Positions 43,801-56,200 of a stretch of DNA of 64,000 nt are shown here, one piece after another. Below the pieces are notes generated by a model that was not told where the DNA came from, made no database searches, and saw nothing but the letters and a program-made list of their open reading frames with translations. Origin of the DNA: Camarhynchus parvulus (taxonomy: Eukaryota; Chordata; Aves; Passeriformes; Thraupidae); the NCBI RefSeq assembly GCF_901933205.1, contig NW_022148248.1:1-64000 (forward strand), given 5' to 3'. Position numbers and translations under genes: made by a program. Position 1 is the first letter of the stretch; the number at the start of each line of letters is the position of its first letter.

Positions 43801-46800
43801 TTTCTCCAAAATCAACCAATGGGCATGGATCACACTAAACCCCGCCCACTCTATTTTTAAGCCCATGACCACGCCCACTTTTTAAGTGACCACGCCCACT
43901 TTTAAAGTGACCACGCCCACATTCAGTGACCACTTTACCCTTTCTAGCCCAAAATTATTTAAATTTCATCAGGAATTCTCAAACAAGCCGGCATAAAATT
44001 AAACCCCGCCCCTCCAAATTTTAACCCTGTGACCACGCCCCCTTCTTGAGAGGCCACGCCCACATTTATCGGCAAATTCTTGTTTTTTAACCACTCCCAC
44101 TCCCAAACCAATCCAATTTCCCCCCAGAGTACCCGACGAGCACGGATCGAACCAAACCCCGCCCACTCCAATTTCAACCCCCACGACCACGCCCCCTCTC
44201 CGGGCAGCCCCGCCCCCTGTCCGAGGCCCCGCCCACCTTGGGGCAGCGGCGGTTGAGCGTGCGCTGGGAGTCGAAGTAGGTGATGGTTCTGCGCGCCACG
44301 TCCACGGCCACGAGCGACCAGTGCACCTCCAGGTGGATGGGGATCAGCAGCAGCTCCTTGCCGAAAATGTCCACCTGCCGGGGGGCGGGGCCACGCTCGG
44401 GACACGCCCACGCGCCGCCACGCCCGCCCCAGGAGGGGAATGGGCGGGGTTTGGGCGGTGGGAGGGGTTAATCGGGGGACACGCCCAGTCCGGCAATGCG
44501 GACATCTGGCCACGCCCATAGAGGGACACGCCCCTCTAAGCTCCGCCCCTCAATGCATGATAATTTCCTTTTTTGGCGTGGCGCTGCTTCTAAAGCCACG
44601 CCCACTCCTGTCACTGAGTGCACCTGGCCACACCCAAAATGCTATCTGAATGGACTTGGCCACACCCACACCTGATCATTTGCATATCTGGCCACGCCCA
44701 CACCTGGCCACGCCCTCACATCTTCCTTAACAAACCTGCAACGCCCACAACTCTGACTGCTCATCACTTCGATCCCCAAGCCACGCTTACACCCACAAAG
44801 CCCCGCCCACCCCGTTAAGCCCCGCCCACCCCATTAATCCCCACCCACCCCATTAAGCCCCACCCCTCACATTCTTGCTCCAGCGCTGCTTCCAAAACCA
44901 CACCCACGCCTGACCACACCCACAGAGATTCATTAGCATAGCTGGTCACACCCTCCCCCGGCCACGCCCACACAAGCCCTGCCCAGCCCTTCAGGCCCCG
45001 CCCCTCACGTTCTTGGTCCAGCGCTGCACGCCCTCGTAGCCGCGCGTGCGCAGCTTGTCGTAGAAGAAGGAGTTGAAGAAATGCACCTGGCGAGGGGGCG
45101 GGGCTTAGCGGGGACACGCCCACCGCGGCCGGGACACGCCCACTTCAGGCCACGCCCCCCCCCCTCACCTTGTCGGGCACGGCGTCCATGACGAGGTCCC
45201 CGTACATGTTCATGACCTGGGGGGGTCCAAAAAAGCCAAAATTCCACCCAAAAATCCCCCCAAAAATCTCAAATAAATCTGCAAAAATTCCACCCAAAAA
45301 ATCTCCTGAAAATCTGAAAAAAATCCGCAAAAATTCCACCCAAAAAATCCCCAAAAAATCCCCCGAAAATCTCAAAATAATCTGCAAAAATTCCACCCAA
45401 AAAATCCCCTGAAACATTCCCCAAAATTCTTTAAAAAATCTCAAACGATTCTCCCCCCCAAAAAATTCCCCTCAAAAGCCCCAAAAATACAAAAGAAATT
45501 CTCCAAAAATTCCTAAAAAAATATTTCTAAAAAATCCAAAAATTCTCCAAAATTGCCCCAAGAAATTAAAAACAATTTCAAAAATCCTAAAAGATTCCAA
45601 AAAAAAAAATTTCAAAAAAACTTCAAGAAAATCCCCAAATTTTTTTAAAATTCACAAAAAACCCCAAAAAAATCCCCAAAAAATCCCCCTAAAATCCCAA
45701 AAAACACCCTTAAAAATTAAAAAGTTCAAAAAAATTCCCCAAAACTCTCAAAAAAAATCCCAAAATTCCCCATAAATTCCCCAAAATTTCCCAACATTTC
45801 CCAAAAAAATTTCCCCCAAAAAAAAAAAATCCCCCAAAAATCCCCCCCAAAATTCTCCAAAAGCGTCTGAAAAAATTTTTTAAAAATCCCCAAAATTCCC
45901 CAAAAATTCCCGAAATTTTTCCAAAAAAAAACTTCCCAGAAAAACCCCCAGAAACCCCAAAAATTCCCCAAAAAACTTCCCAAAACAACCATCGAAATTC
46001 CCCCAAAAATTAGAAAAAAAATCCCAAAAAATCCCGAAAAATTCCCCAAAAATTCCCTAAAAAAATTCCCAAAACAACCATCGTAATTCTCCTAAAAATT
46101 TAAAAATATCCCAAAAAATCCCGAAAAATTTCCCAAAAATTCCCTAAAAAATTTCCCAAAACAACCATCGTAATTCTCCAAAAAACTACAAAAAAAAATC
46201 CCAAAAAATCCCCAAAAATTCCCAAAAAATTCCCTAAAAAATTTCCCAAAACAACCATCGTAATTCTCCAAAAAATTACAAAAAAAAACCCCAAAAAATC
46301 CCCAAAAAATCCCAAAAAATTCCCCAAAAATTCCTTAAAAAAATTCCCAAAACAACCATCGAAATTCTCCAAAAAATTACAAAAAAAACCCCCAAAAAAT
46401 CCCCAAAAATTCCCAAAAAATTCCCCAAAAATTCCCTTAAAAAATTCCCAAAACAACCATCGAAATTCCCCCAAAAATTAGAAAAAAAACCCGAAAAATT
46501 CCCCAAAAATTCCCAGAAAAAAGCCGAATTTTCCCGAAATGCCCGGAATTCACCCCAAAACCCCCTGGACCTGGTCGTTGAGCCAGTTGGGGCCGTAGAG
46601 CGTCTGCAGGTCGTCCATGGTGAGCACGTGGCGCTTGTAGCTGACGCGGAACCCGCGGAGCAGCGCGTTCCCGGGGAGCCGCTGGTAGGACTGTAGCAGC
46701 TGCTGCACCGAGCCCCTTCTGCACCAAAAAACACAGAAAATAATGCTCCAAGATCTGCCAAATGTACCCCCAAAAAATCCCAAAAATCCCCAAAACGATC

Positions 46801-49800
46801 CCCCCAAAAATCCCCCAAAATTCCCCCAAAAATTCCCAGAAAATTCCCCCAAAAATTCCCCAAAATCCCCCAAATTCCCCCATTCCCAGGAGCAGCGCGT
46901 TCCCGGGGAGCCGCTGGTAGGACTGCAGCAGCTGCTGCACCGAGCCCCTTCTGCACCAAAAAACACAGAAAATAATGCTCCAAGATCTGCCAAATATACC
47001 CCAAAAATTCCCAGAAAACCCTCAAAAAAATCCCTGCAAAAATAGCTGAAAAAACACCCAAAAATTCCCTAAAAAAATCCCCCCAAAATCCCCCAAATTC
47101 CCCAATCCTGGGGAGATGCTGGTAGGACTGTAAAAGCTGCTGCACCGAGCCCCTTCTGCACCAAAAAACACAGAAAATAATGCTCCGAAATCTGCCAAAT
47201 GTACCCCCAAAAAATCCCAAAAATCCCCAAAACGATCCCCCCAAAAATTCCCCAATCCCGGGGAGCCGCTGGTAGGACTGCAGCAGCTGCTGCACTGAGC
47301 CCCTCCTGGCACAGAAAAATGTATAAAATAATGCTCCAAAATCTGCCAAAAATACCCCCAAAAAAATCCCAAAAATCCCCAAAACGATCCCCCCAAAAAT
47401 CCCCCAAAATTCCCCCCAAAAATTCCCAGAAAATTCCCCCAAAAATTCCCCAAAATCCCCCAAATTTCCCCATTCCCAGGAGCAGCGCGTTCCCGGGGAG
47501 CCACTGGTAGGATTGCAAAAGCTGCTGCACTGAGCCCCTCCTGCACCAAAAAATGTATAAAATAATGCTCCAAAATCTGCCAAATGTACCCCAAAAATTC
47601 CCAGAAAACCCTCAAAAACATCCCTGCAAAAACAGCTGAAAAAACACCCAAAAATTCCCTAAAAAAATCCCCCCAAAATCCCCCAAATTCCCCAATCCCA
47701 GGGAGCCGCTGGTTGGACTGCAAAAGCTGCTGCACCGAGCCCCTCCCGGGATAAAAAATATATCAGATAAATACCAAAACCATTCAAAACAAGGCCCCAA
47801 AGATTCCCAAAAAATTCCCCAAAAAATCCCCCCAAAAAATCCCCCCAAAATCCCACAACGCCCCCCAAAATCCCAAAAAACATCCCTCAGAAAATCCTGA
47901 AAACGCCCCTTAAAAAAACCCAAAAATCCCACCAAAATCCCCCCCAAAATCATCTAAAAACCCCAAAAATATTCCCCGAAAAAATCCCTCCTAAGCTCCT
48001 AAAAAATGTCCCTAAAAATCCCCGAAAATCTCTCCAAAAATCCTCCAAAAAATCCCACCAAAAATACTTAAAAATTCCCTAAAAAATTCCTCTTAAAAAA
48101 CTGCAAAATCCCACAAAAGAGGCCCCGAAATCCCTCCAAAAATCCCTCTGTAAATCTCCCCAAAATATGCAAAATTCCCCCAAGAAATTCCAGAAAATCT
48201 GCTAAAAATCCCCCAAAAAAGTCCCCCCAAAATTCCCCAAAAATTCCAAAATCCTTAAAATCCCCAAACCCCAAAAAAATCTCTCGAAACCCCCCAAAAA
48301 TCCATAAAAATTTTTAAAAAGTACCCCCTAAAAATCTAAAAAAAAAAAAATTCCCAAATAAAATTTTAAAAAATCCTGAAAAAATCCCCAAAAAATCCTG
48401 CAAAAAATCTGAAAAAATTCCCAAAAATCCCAAAAAGCCCAAAAATTCCTAGAATGGCCCCAAAAAGGCCCGGGCACCTCTGGGGGGTGCTGAACTCCTG
48501 CTGGAAAATGTCCTCGAGCTTCTCGACCACCTCGTCGGCGCTGACGGGGATCAGGCTCCCGTAGGCCTGCAGGAACTCATCCAGGATGCCTGCAAACGGC
48601 CAAAACACCAAAAAGTCACCCAAAGTTCCCAAATTCCACACCAAATCGGCGAAATTCTGAACAGAATCGGCGAAATTCCTGCGAAAATCGGCCCAAAATT
48701 GGTGAAATTCCTGCGAAAATCGGCCCAAAATTGGTGAAATTCCTGCGAAAATCGGCCCAAAATCTGGGAAATTGTGAATGAAATCCAGGAAATTCCACCC
48801 AAAATCTGCAAAATTCCACCCAAATCTGGGAAATTCCACCCAAAATCTGCAAAATTCCACCCAAAATCTGAGAAATGGTGAATAAAATCTGGGAAATTCC
48901 ACCCAAAATCTGGGAAATTGTGAATGAAATCCAGGAAATTCAACCCAAAATCTGCAAAATTCCACTCAAATCTGGGAAATTCCACCCAAAATCTGCAAAA
49001 TTCCACCCAAAATCCTCCTTGGCGACGCCATCAAGACCCAAAACCCAAAAACTGCAGAATTCCGCCCAAAATCTGGGAAATTCCAACGAAATTGCCACAA
49101 AATTCCACCCGACAGAACCAAAATTCTACCAAAAATCGCCAAAAATTCCACCCAGAATCTGAAACATTTGACCCAAAATTCCTGCAAAATTCTGCCTGAA
49201 GTCCACAGAATTCCACCCAAAAATCTGATTATTTTGACCCGAAATCCACAAATTTCCACCCAAAATTCCCCTGAAAGTCCACGAAATTTGACCCAAAATA
49301 ATCTCAATTTTACCCCGAATCCCAAAACTCTCCCCAAAACTGGGTGAATTTCACCCAAAATCTGCAAATTTCCCCCAAAGTCCCAAAATTCCACACAAAA
49401 TCTGATGAATTTTACCCAAACCCCACGAAATTACGCCCAAAATTTCACGCAAAATCGGATTCATTTAAAATTGGATCAATTTTCCCAAACATCCTAAATT
49501 TCTCCCCAAAGTCCAAAATTCAACCAAAGATCCACAAAACTCCACCAGAAGTGGCTGAATTGGACCAAAATTCACCAAGTTCCACCCAAAACCCCAAAAT
49601 TTCACCCAAAATCCGATGAGTTTCACCAAAACCACACAAAATTTACAACATTTCACCCCGAATCCCAAATTTGACCCAAAATTCGGCAAATCCCCGTCAA
49701 TATTCCGGCTGCTGATGACGTCATCGCCCAACCCCCCCGCCCCCGATGACGTCACCGCCCCAAATTTGCCTCCTAGATGACGTCATCACCCCACTGTGCC

Positions 49801-51058
49801 CCACCCCCCACACCCCGCCCCCGATGACGTCACGATGACGTCACTCACTCTGCACGCAGGTCACGTGCTCCTCCCGCAGGGGGGGGCTGGGCTGGGAAGG
49901 GGGCGGAGCCCGAGCCGGAGGGGGCGTGGCCGAGGAGGGGGAGGAAGCTGAAGGGGCGTGGCATTGCCCCGCCAGGAGGGGGCGTGGCCCCGGCTCGGCC
50001 CCGCCCCCTCCGGTGACGTTGCTGATCAGGATCGGGCCCTGGGAGGGGGGAGGGGCGCGGGGGGGGGAGGGGCAGCCCAGGAGAGGCCCCGCCCCTCCCC
50101 CTCCCCCCAGCCCGTTCAGGAGGGGACCTGGAACAAAGGGGGGGGGGCGTGAGAGACCCAAAATTGGAATTGTTCACCCCAAAACCCCTCCCCCCATCAG
50201 CACCTTAGGCCACGCCCTCTTTTAGTTAAGCCCCTCCCACATTGTTCAACCACTCCTCAACTTTTGGCCGCTCCCCCCTCCAAATTTGAATATCCCGGAG
50301 TATCTGAAGCCCCTCCCCCACTTTAAGCCCCTCCCCCTTTTAAACCCCTCTACTCATTTAAGCCCCTCCCCCAACCTTGAGCCTCTTGCCCAACCATTTT
50401 TGGCCCCTCCCCCTAAACCCCTCCCCCACTCCAAGTCCCTCCCCCACACCCCATTTTCAGCCCCTCCTCCGCTTTAAGCCCCTCCCCCAAACCCTTTCCC
50501 ACCCCTTTAAGCCCCTCCCTCCTCAAATTTCCCCTCCCCCACCCCAATGTTTGGCCCCTCCCCTCCCAAACCCCTCCCCCCCCACTCCTCACCTTCACCC
50601 CCCCCCCCCCCCCCGCGCTCTCGGGGTGGGGGAGGGGCGGCAGCCCCGCAAGGGGGGGCGGGGCCAGGGTCGGCGACCCCTCCCCCATGTCCTGCTGGTG
50701 TGGGGGAGGGGCTGGAACCCCTCGGGGGGCGGGGCGGGGGCGGGGCGGTTGCCACGGGCCGGGGGCGGGGCTTTGCGGGCGCCCCGCCCCCGCGCTTGGG
50801 CCCCGCCCAGAGGCCGCCCCGCGCCAGCAGCAGCCGCAGCAGCCGCAGCGCCCGCAGCCGCCGCCGGGGCGCGCGCGCGCCGCCACGCCCGCCCCGGGGG
50901 AGGGGCCTGCGCGGGGGCCGGCCCCGCCCCAGCCCCGCCCCCAGCCCCGCCCCCTCCCAGCGGGAGCGGCCGAACGGGGGCGGAGCGGGGGAGGGGGGGG
51001 AGGGGCGAGGGGCGGCCCCTCCCCCCGCGGAGTGAGGGCGGGGCGGGGCTTCTTTCAT
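40897..51058 (-). CDS. SENP3: SENP3, sentrin/SUMO-specific protease 3 (complete, 10 exons)
   Basis: Nucleolar C48 cysteine protease removing SUMO2/3, tied to ribosome maturation. Exons: 51058-50593, 50127-49849, 48589-48478, 46718-46571, 45216-45169, 45086-45009, 44374-44237, 43204-43121, 42200-42150, 41007-40897. Their lengths sum to 1515 bp, one open frame of 504 residues. N-terminus [10 protein letters not shown] is Pro/Gly/Arg-rich with a basic [15 protein letters not shown] stretch; then [27 protein letters not shown], the family segment [33 protein letters not shown] and WLNDQ. The catalytic triad is in place: His in LEVHWSL, Asp in TYFDSQ, Cys in [11 protein letters not shown]. It ends [10 protein letters not shown]. 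The acidic run of mammalian SENP3 is not present and a C17 tract encodes poly-Gly at the end of exon 1. SENP5 is the alternative paralogue; the N-terminal match and the EIF4A1 neighbour favour SENP3. Confidence 0.95.
43210..45165. repeat. CCACGCCCAC-rich introns of SENP3
   Basis: Introns 5-8 are built of GCCACGCCCAC / CCCCGCCCACC words at irregular 10-40 bp spacing, alternating with AATTTTAA-type spacers. The exons at 43121-43204, 44237-44374, 45009-45086 and 45169-45216 interrupt it. Confidence 0.8.
44864..44893 (-). pseudogene. Partial copy of SENP3 exon 6 (3' edge)
   Basis: Reads QRWSKN followed by GTGAGGG, as the real exon 45086-45009 reads QRWTKN|GTGAGG. It lies in the next intron. A fainter copy of GCGCTGCTTC is at 44579-44590. 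Confidence 0.7.
45225..46560. repeat. CCCAAAAATTCCC array with ~95-bp higher-order unit
   Basis: The words CAAAACAACCATCG recur near 45984, 46074, 46158, 46250, 46345 and 46450, marking a higher-order repeat in SENP3 intron 4. The rest is AAAAATCCCC filler without exons. Confidence 0.85.
46719..47760 (-). repeat. Five tandem partial copies of SENP3 exon 4 (5' edge)
   Basis: Copies at 46887-46957, 47107-47162, 47256-47312, 47477-47547 and 47695-47752 each carry the acceptor plus [15 protein letters not shown]; two extend to NALLLG. Each is preceded (sense) by ATTTGGCAGAT and GGAGCATTATTTTCTGTGTT intron sequence. Spacing is about 150-220 bp. The real exon is 46718-46571. The family residues are better kept in the acceptor-proximal part. 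Confidence 0.95.
47760..48475. repeat. A/C-rich filler, SENP3 intron 3
   Basis: AAAAATCCCCCCAAAATCC without clear longer period or coding content. Confidence 0.6.
48640..49700. repeat. AATTCCACCCAAAATCTG array, SENP3 intron 2
   Basis: About 60 units of 14-18 bp (GGGAAATTCCACCCAAAATC, CTGCGAAAATCGGCCCAAAA). 49717-49845 then carries five TGACGTCA palindromes before the exon 2 donor. Confidence 0.85.
50598..50614. repeat. C17 homopolymer inside SENP3 exon 1
   Basis: Encodes poly-Gly on the minus strand (RERGGGGGG). A one-base length error would shift the frame, yet as written it joins exon 2 in phase. Flanks are GGGGGAGGGGC words in both orientations. Confidence 0.9.
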
Positions 51059-51124
51059 GGGCTGGGGGAGGGGCGGGGAGGGAGGGGGAGGGGAGAGAGA
51101 AAATGAGATGGATTAGACAGAAAT

Positions 51125-51905
51125 CATGGAAGGAATCCTCTGAAAATTCACCCAAAAATTCCCAACAATTCCACCCAAAATTCCCCCAAAAATCCTCAAT
51201 CATTCCACCCAAAAATCCCCCACAATTCCCAATAATTAGACCCAAAATTCCCCCCCCAAATTCTCAGTAATTCCACCCAAAATTCCCCAAAAAAATCCTC
51301 AATAATTCCACCCAAAATTCCCCAAAAATTCCCAATAATTCCACCCAAAATTCCCAAAAAAAATTCCCCAAAAATTCCGCTCAAAATTCCCTCAAAATTC
51401 TCAACCGTTCCACCCAAAATTCCCTCAAATTCCACAAATTGCCTCCAGGCAACCGAAAATTCCAAGAATTGCCCCTCAAACTTTTCAGTGAGAACAAAAA
51501 CCGCCCAAACTTTCCCACGGAATTCTCAATAAAACCAAAATTCTCCCAAATTTTACCCAAAAATCCCAATAAATCCCCAAATTTCCCGTTAAATTTTCAA
51601 TAAAACCGAAATCTCCCAAAATCCCCCCAAAATTCCCAATGAAACCCCCAAAATCCCCCCAAATTCCTCCAATATTTCCCCAAATTCCCCCAAATTCTCA
51701 AGAATTCCCCCAAATAATCCACATTAAACCCAAAATTCCACCACAATCCCCCAAATTTTCTTTGAAATTCCCCCCAAATTCCCAATAAATTCCTCCAACA
51801 AATCCAAAATTGCCCCCAAATTCCCCAAATGTTCTCAATAAAACCCCAAAATCCCCAATAAAATTTTAAAATTCCCCAAAATTGCCTCCAAAATCCCCAA
51901 TTTCC
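51125..51905. repeat. AATTCCACCCAAAATTCCC array upstream of the SENP3 ATG
   Basis: Probably the SENP3 5' UTR intron. Units of about 30-45 bp with CAATAATTCCACCC. No coding content seen. Confidence 0.75.
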
Positions 51906-52059
51906 CCCCCCCCCCCTTTCTCCCGTCCCCTCCCCTCCCCCCTCACTCCCCTGCGCCCCTCCCCCACCCCCGCCCCCTCCCCCTTGGGGCATTTTTGGGG
52001 CATTTCGGGCCAGTTTTGGGGCAGTTTTGGGATTTTTTGGGGGTTTGGGCTCCGCGCTC

Positions 52060-52290
52060 ACCCCGGGCCGGCCTCGCTCCCCGCCGGCGCTGGGCGATGA
52101 CGTCATCGAGCAGCGCCAGGAGGCGGAGCCTCCTCCGCCCAATCGCCATTATACAATTTGGACACACCCCCACTGGAGCCACGCCCCCTCTATATTTGGT
52201 TTTTTGCGCTTTGCGCATGCGTGGTAGCCATGGAGGCGACGCGGCCGCGCGGCATCATGGGATAGAGCCGCCATTTTACCGCGGAAAATT
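52060..52290 (-). promoter_or_regulatory. SENP3 CpG-rich promoter and candidate 5' exon
   Basis: TGACGTCA at 52098-52105, TATAAT-like sequence on the minus strand near 52150, and GCCGCCATTTT (YY1-like) near 52268. A CCCGGG|GTGAGC minus-strand donor at 52062/52061 would end a 5' UTR exon. Confidence 0.55.
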
Positions 52291-52449
52291 TTCGGATTTT
52301 TACCGAATTCGGCGCCGGAAATTCCCGAATTTACCACGAATTAAAACTCTGGGGTTTGTCCGCAATTCCCCACGAAGGAAATTCTTGGGTTTCTCTGCAT
52401 TTTACCGCGCCGCAAATCCCGGGATAAATTCCCCTTTAAGGCTCGGGAG

Positions 52450-52740
52450 ACCATGGGATTTATTCCCCTCACAACGCGCGAAGCATTCTGGGAATTATTC
52501 CCCCATACACACGGAGCATTCTGGGATTTATCCCCTCTTCTTGGCGCAGAGCTTCATGGGATTTATGCCCCCAAATTTCGGGGAGGATTCTGGGATTTAT
52601 CCCCCAAAATTCGCGAAGGCTCATGGGATTTATCCCCCCAAAAATACGCGAAGGTTTGTGGGATTTATTCCCCCTAAACTCGCAGAGGCTCACGGGATTT
52701 ATCCCCCCAATAAACCACGTGACTCTTTTGGGGTTCCGGA
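52450..52740. repeat. ~36-bp array with CATTCTGGGATTTAT cores
   Basis: Eight units, e.g. GAAGCATTCTGGGAATTATT, GGCTCATGGGATTTATCC, each followed by CCCCAAAA and a CGCGAAGG-like linker. The core resembles the reverse complement of the ZNF143/SBS motif (TTCCCAGAATGC). On the minus strand several units contain AATAAA. Confidence 0.85.
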
Positions 52741-53225
52741 TTTATTTGGGATTTTTGGGGAGATCCCAAAAAGATTTTGGGGAAATTTTGGGGATCCCGG
52801 GGGGGGATTTGGGGGGTGGGAATTGGGGGAAATTGGGGCTGAGTTTTTGCGGATATTTTTGGGATAATTTCGGGATATTTTGGGGTTTTTTTGGGGGATA
52901 TTTCTGGGATAATTTCAGGATATTTTTGGGGATATTTTCAGGATAATTTGGAAATATTTTTGGGGACATTTTTGGGAATATTTTCCGGATAATTAGAGGA
53001 TATTTTTGGGGATATTTTCTGGATATTTTCGGGTTATTTTGGGGACATTTTTGGGGTTCTTTTGGGGGATTTTGGGTCACGGGAAGGCGTGTGGGGGGCG
53101 GTCTCCACCCCAAAATTGGGGATATTTTGGGATATTTTGGGGATATTTTGGGGACATTTTTGGGGATATTTTTGGGATATTTTTGGGATATTTTGGGGAC
53201 ATTTTTGGGGTTCTTTTGGGGGATT
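52738..53225. repeat. GGGGATATTTTTGGGA array and 3' echo of the CHRNB1 last exon
   Basis: About 35 short units form the presumed CHRNB1 3' UTR. At 53069-53092 GGGTCACGGGAAGGCGTGTG repeats the stop-codon end of the last exon (53229-53250), giving PPHAFP then TGA on the minus strand. Confidence 0.8.
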
Positions 53226-53230
53226 TTGGG

Positions 53231-56200
53231 TCACGGGAAGGGCGTGTCGGGGGGCCGGTGCAGCGCCGCGTCCAGCCCCGTGCCCAGCGCGCAGCCCCCG
53301 GTGAGCGCCAGCAGCGCCCACAGGCAGAGCCTGTCCACGGCCATGGCCAGCAGCCGCCACTCGTCCTGCGCCTGAAACGGGGCGAAAAACCGAGAAATTG
53401 GGAAAAAACGGAGAAAAACAAAAAAAAAATGGAGAAAATCGGGTAAAAAATGGGGAAAAATGGGGGAAAAATGAGGAAAAAGGGCAGAGCCTGTGCACGG
53501 CCATGGGCAGCAGCCGCCACTCGTCCTGCGCCTGAAATGGGGCGAAAAAACCGAGAAATTGGGAAAAAACGGAAAAAAAAAAAAAAAAGGAGAAAATCGG
53601 GTAAAAAATGGGGGAAAAATGGGGAAAATTGGGTGAAAATGGAAAATGGGAAATAAATGGGATAAAATGGGGGAAAAGGGAGAAATTGGGGAAAATGGAA
53701 AAAAATGGAGAAAATCCAAAAAAACGGAGAAAATCGGGTGGAAAATGGGGAAAATTGGGGAAAAGGGGGGGAAATGGAAAATAAAAGGGAATAAAATAGG
53801 AAAAATGGGATAAATTGGGAAAACCGGGGGAAATTGGGAAAAATTGAGAAAAACAAAAAGAGGAGAAAATTGGAGGAAAAATGGGGAGAGAAATTGTGGG
53901 AAATGGGAAAAATCAGGTGGAAAATGGGATAAAATGGGGGGAAATGGGGAAAAACGCAAAAAGACGGGAAAAATCGGGGGGGAAATGGGGAAATGCGAAA
54001 TTGGAGAAAAATGGGGGGAAATTGGGGAAAATTTTTAAAAAATGGGGAAAATCAGGTGGAAAACGGGGAAATGTGAGCAAATTTGGGATAAAATGGGGAG
54101 GAAATGGAAGAAATTGAGGAGAAATGGGGAAAACCAAGGGAAAATGGGGAAAATGGGAAATCGGAAACAAAGGGAGGGAAATTCAAACAAAATGGGGAAA
54201 ATCGGGTGAAAAACGGGAAAAAATGGGGGGCAAATGTTCCCAGTTCCCTCCAGGTGTGTCCAGGTGTAACCCAGGTGTATCTCAGGTGTATCCCAGGTGT
54301 AACTCAGGTGTAACTCAGGTGTCTCAGGTGTAACTCAGGTTTATCCCAGGTGTATCCCAGGTGTACTCAGGTGTATCCCAGGTGTATCTCAGGTGTATCC
54401 CAGGTGTATCCCAGGTGTATCTCAGGTGTATCCCAGGTGTATCCCAGGTGTATCTCAGGTGTATCCCAGGTGTATCCCAGGTGTATCTCAGGTGTATCTC
54501 AGGTGTATCCCAGGTGTAACTCAGGTGTATCTCAGGTGTATCTCAGGTGTATCTCAGGTGTATCTCAGGTGTATCTCAGGTGTATCCCAGGTGTAACCCA
54601 GGTGTATCCCAGGTGTATCCCAGGTGTATCTCAGGTGTATCCCAGGTGTATCTCAGGTGTAACTCAGGTGTATCTCAGGTGTATCTCAGGTGTATCTCAG
54701 GTGTACCCAGGTGTAACTCAGGTGTATCTCAGGTGTATCTCAGGTGTATCTCAGGTGTATCCCAGGTGTATCCCCGGTGTATCTCAGGTGTATCTCAGGT
54801 GTAACTCAGGTGTATCCCCGGTGTATCTCAGGTGTATCTCAGGTGTAACTCAGGTGTAACTCAGGTGTATCTCAGGTGTATCTCAGGTGTATCCCAGGTG
54901 TATCTCAGGTGTATCTCAGGTGTATCCCAGGTGTAACTCAGGTGTAACTCAGGTGTATCTCAGGTGTATCTCAGGTGTATCTCAGGTGTATCTCAGGTGT
55001 ACCCAGGTGTAACTCAGGTGTATCCCCGGTGTATCTCAGGTGTAACTCAGGTGTAACTCAGGTGTATCCCCGGTGTAACTCAGGTGTATCTCAGGCGCTC
55101 CCTCACCTGTCTCCTCCTCTCCCTCTCCCGCAGGTTCCCCGCGATGGCGGCAGCGGCGGCCGCGGCCTCGCGCAGCTCCGGCGCCAATTTTGGGGCGAAT
55201 TCCGCCGATTTCGGGGCCGCGCCGAGGGGGGAGGGGCCGGGGGGGGAGGGGCGGCGCAGGAAATAGGCGTCGGAGGCGCGAGGGGGCGGGGCCAAGAGGG
55301 GGGAGGGGCCGGAGGGGGCGGGGCCAAGAGCGGGGGAGGGGCGGAGGCCGAGCAGGGGCGGGAGGCGCTGGAGGAACACCTGGGGGGGGAGGGGCCAGGT
55401 GAGAAAACAGAATTCGCCTGAAATAACCCAAAAATTCACTCAAAAAACCCCCAAATTCACCAAAAAACCCCCAAATTCACCCGAAAAAACCCAAAATTCA
55501 AATGAAAAAAACCCAAAAATTCACCTGAAAACCCCCCCAAAAATTTTGGAATTTTTGGGAGATTTTTAGGTGATATTTGGGATTTTTTAGGCATTATTTT
55601 ATTATTATTTTTTGGGATTTTTTTTATTTTTGGGGGGATTTTTTTGAGGATGTTTTGGCATTTTTTTGTCCATGTTTTTGAGGATTTTTTGCTATTTTTG
55701 ACCCTTTTTTGCCATTTTTGACCCTTTTTTGCCCAGTTTTTTTGTCCTTTTTTCCCCAAAATTTTCACATTTTTACCTGTCCCAGGTGCGCCCTCACCTG
55801 CCGTGCCCAGGTGGGCACCCCGTGCGTGCCAGGCGAGCGGCGCTGCAGGTTCAGCTGTGCCCAGGTGAGTTTTGGGCTGGATTTTTCCCATTTTTTGGAG
55901 TTTTTTCCCCGGGATTTTTGCGGTTTTGGTTTCCCCAGGTGCCCCTCACCTGCCGTGCCCAGGTGGGCAGCCCATGCGTGCCAGGCGAGCGGTGGTGCAG
56001 GTTGAGCACGCCCACGCTCAGCGCCACCACCAAGGTGAGCAGCACCAGCGTCCCCGTCAGGTAGCGGCCGATCAGCGGCACCTGGAGCGACGTGGCCGGG
56101 ACCTTGTCGGCCAAGAGCAGCAGGAACACGGTCAGGGTGAGCAGCGCGAACAGGGACAGCGACATCTTCTCACCTGGACAGGTGTGACACAGGTGAGACA

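Noticed and set aside
51943..52218. 91-residue open frame beginning MRKAQKTKYRGG
   Set aside because: Overlaps the SENP3 promoter CpG region, lacks family resemblance and repeat-free support.
54350..54859. Open frame of [11 protein letters not shown] repeats
   Set aside because: Translation of the CAGGTGTATCT minisatellite; no start context and the wrong strand for CHRNB1.
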